A stretch of DNA of 8,216 bases, from positions 1 through 8,216 of the forward strand of contig JAITDQ010000229.1 of the NCBI GenBank assembly GCA_031282485.1. The letters are read 5' to 3'. Position numbers and translations under genes: made by a program. The notes under the pieces were generated by a model, which was not told the DNA's origin, made no database searches, and saw only the letters and a list, made by a program, of their open reading frames with translations. Below, one piece after another: positions 7,869 to 8,216 of this stretch. Positions within the stretch are counted from its first letter, which is position 1, and each line of letters opens with the position of its first letter. The stretch is from Tannerella sp. (GTDB lineage: Bacteria > Bacteroidota > Bacteroidia > Bacteroidales > Tannerellaceae).

Positions 7869-7907
7869 ATATTAAGTTTTTATAATATGCTGTTATTTTT
7901 TATTTTT
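7869..7907 (+). terminator. Weak terminator candidate after cardiolipin synthase
   Basis: ATATTA (7869-7874) can pair with TAATAT (7883-7888) around an eight-base loop, and a T-rich run follows (7893-7907). The stem is only six A-T pairs with no G-C, far weaker than a standard intrinsic terminator. It is offered because it is the only hairpin plus T-tract seen in the 184 bases after the stop codon. Confidence 0.2.
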
Positions 7908-7908
7908 G
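7901..7908 (+). promoter_or_regulatory. Secondary promoter-like box (TATTTTTG)
   Basis: Matches TAnnTTTG exactly, but lies inside a T-rich tract where such a match is easily obtained by chance. No TTTG is seen 19-21 bases upstream; only a run of T. It is about 95 bases before the next start codon. Treat as a minor alternative to the box at 7974. Confidence 0.15.
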
Positions 7909-7949
7909 CTTGCAGTGAATGAAAAAAATAATGGCTCTATAACATTTTG

Positions 7950-7981
7950 TGTGGGTAAGTCGCAGGAATTATTTATCTTTG
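7950..7981 (+). promoter_or_regulatory. Bacteroides-type promoter for the downstream small ORF and secreted-protein gene
   Basis: TATCTTTG at 7974-7981 is an exact TAnnTTTG -7 box. TGTG at 7950-7953 lies 20 bases upstream and matches three of four bases of the -33 TTTG; an exact TTTG at 7946-7949 is 24 bases away, slightly too far. Transcription would begin near 7988, about 15 bases before the ATG at 8003, in an A/T-rich leader. The position supports real expression of the short reading frame at 8003 and the gene at 8121. Confidence 0.45.
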
Positions 7982-8002
7982 CTGCTTAAAAAATATAATT
8001 GC

Positions 8003-8089
8003 ATGAACACTGGAAAAATTTATTGTTTATTAGCCGTCTGCGTGATGTTGATGTCCTGCAGGCACGGGACGTTTTGTTGCCATAGTTGA
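8003..8089 (+). CDS. 28-residue lipoprotein-like small peptide
   Basis: This short frame starts with ATG just after a promoter box and ends at TGA. The peptide has a lysine at position 5, a hydrophobic stretch (about 7-18) and a lipobox-like Leu-Met-Ser-Cys with Cys19, the layout of a signal peptidase II signal. Only nine residues follow the Cys, two of them further cysteines, so it could be a tiny lipoprotein, a translated leader peptide, or the stump of a lost lipoprotein gene. A shift into the next frame after the lipobox extends it only to a TGA at 8103, so no long protein is restored by one frameshift. The next gene starts 31 bases downstream. Function unknown, and no homologue recognised. 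Confidence 0.45.
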   Translation: MNTGKIYCLLAVCVMLMSCRHGTFCCHS

Positions 8090-8120
8090 AAAAAACGATG
8101 AGTGAAGAATATTAAAAAAA

Positions 8121-8216
8121 ATGAACATGAGAAAAGTATTATTATCTAATTTAGCGGCGTTATATATGTTATTCGCCGGGGCGCCGGCAGAGGCGCAGTT
8201 GCACACAGTCTTGTCT
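8121..8216 (+). CDS. N-terminus of a secreted protein, cut by the window end
   Basis: An open frame begins at ATG 8121 after a run of seven A and continues to the edge with no stop. The first 32 residues form a classic Sec signal peptide: a basic start (Met-Asn-Met-Arg-Lys), a hydrophobic core from about 6 to 20, then APAEAQLH with a likely signal peptidase I cut after Ala25. The mature protein would start at Gln26 and be exported to the periplasm or beyond. A second ATG at 8127 is possible. The mature part visible is too short to assign a family. It probably shares the promoter at 7950-7981 with the small peptide before it. Confidence 0.7.
   Translation, partial: MNMRKVLLSNLAALYMLFAGAPAEAQLHTVLS

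Noticed and set aside
8098..8115. Five-codon frame ATG to TAA between the small lipoprotein-like frame and the secreted-protein gene
   Set aside because: Too short to separate from chance, and no supporting signal.

Overview
The window looks like a chromosomal segment of a Bacteroidales (Bacteroidota) bacterium. Three things point there. The gene order is a long PurF-type amidotransferase, then carA, then carB, an order I associate with Bacteroides and relatives. Exact TAnnTTTG boxes, the -7 element of Bacteroides promoters, precede the genes. Translation starts have A-rich leaders rather than strong Shine-Dalgarno sites. All genes seen are on the plus strand. I see no tRNA, rRNA, CRISPR array, insertion sequence or phage gene.

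Layout: (1) 1-41 is a short leader with a TAATTTTG box and no room for an attenuator. (2) 42-6332 is a tight three-gene operon. A 630-residue PurF-type glutamine amidotransferase/phosphoribosyltransferase abuts carA (TAG directly followed by ATG), and carB follows after 30 bases. (3) 6333-6381 holds a second promoter box. (4) 6382-7818 is a cardiolipin synthase with two HKD motifs. (5) 7819-8002 is AT-rich intergenic DNA with a weak terminator candidate and two promoter-like boxes. (6) 8003-8089 encodes a 28-residue peptide shaped like a lipoprotein signal sequence. (7) 8121-8216 is the start of a secreted protein cut by the window edge.

The operon joins the first step of purine synthesis (PRPP + glutamine) with the first step of pyrimidine and arginine synthesis (glutamine + bicarbonate + 2 ATP). 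All three products are glutamine-using enzymes or subunits, so one promoter would set the glutamine nitrogen flow into both nucleotide pathways. Cardiolipin synthase is a membrane lipid enzyme and appears to be a separate transcription unit.

The most notable point is that CarA and CarB read much more like the animal enzymes (CAD/CPS1) than like E. coli CarAB. The CarB regulatory domain also carries, at matching spacing, the five residues I recall as contacting N-acetylglutamate in human CPS1. Bacteroides makes arginine through succinylated intermediates, so an N-acyl-glutamate effector for this bacterial enzyme is a testable idea. I did not find a wholly new multi-gene system in the window.
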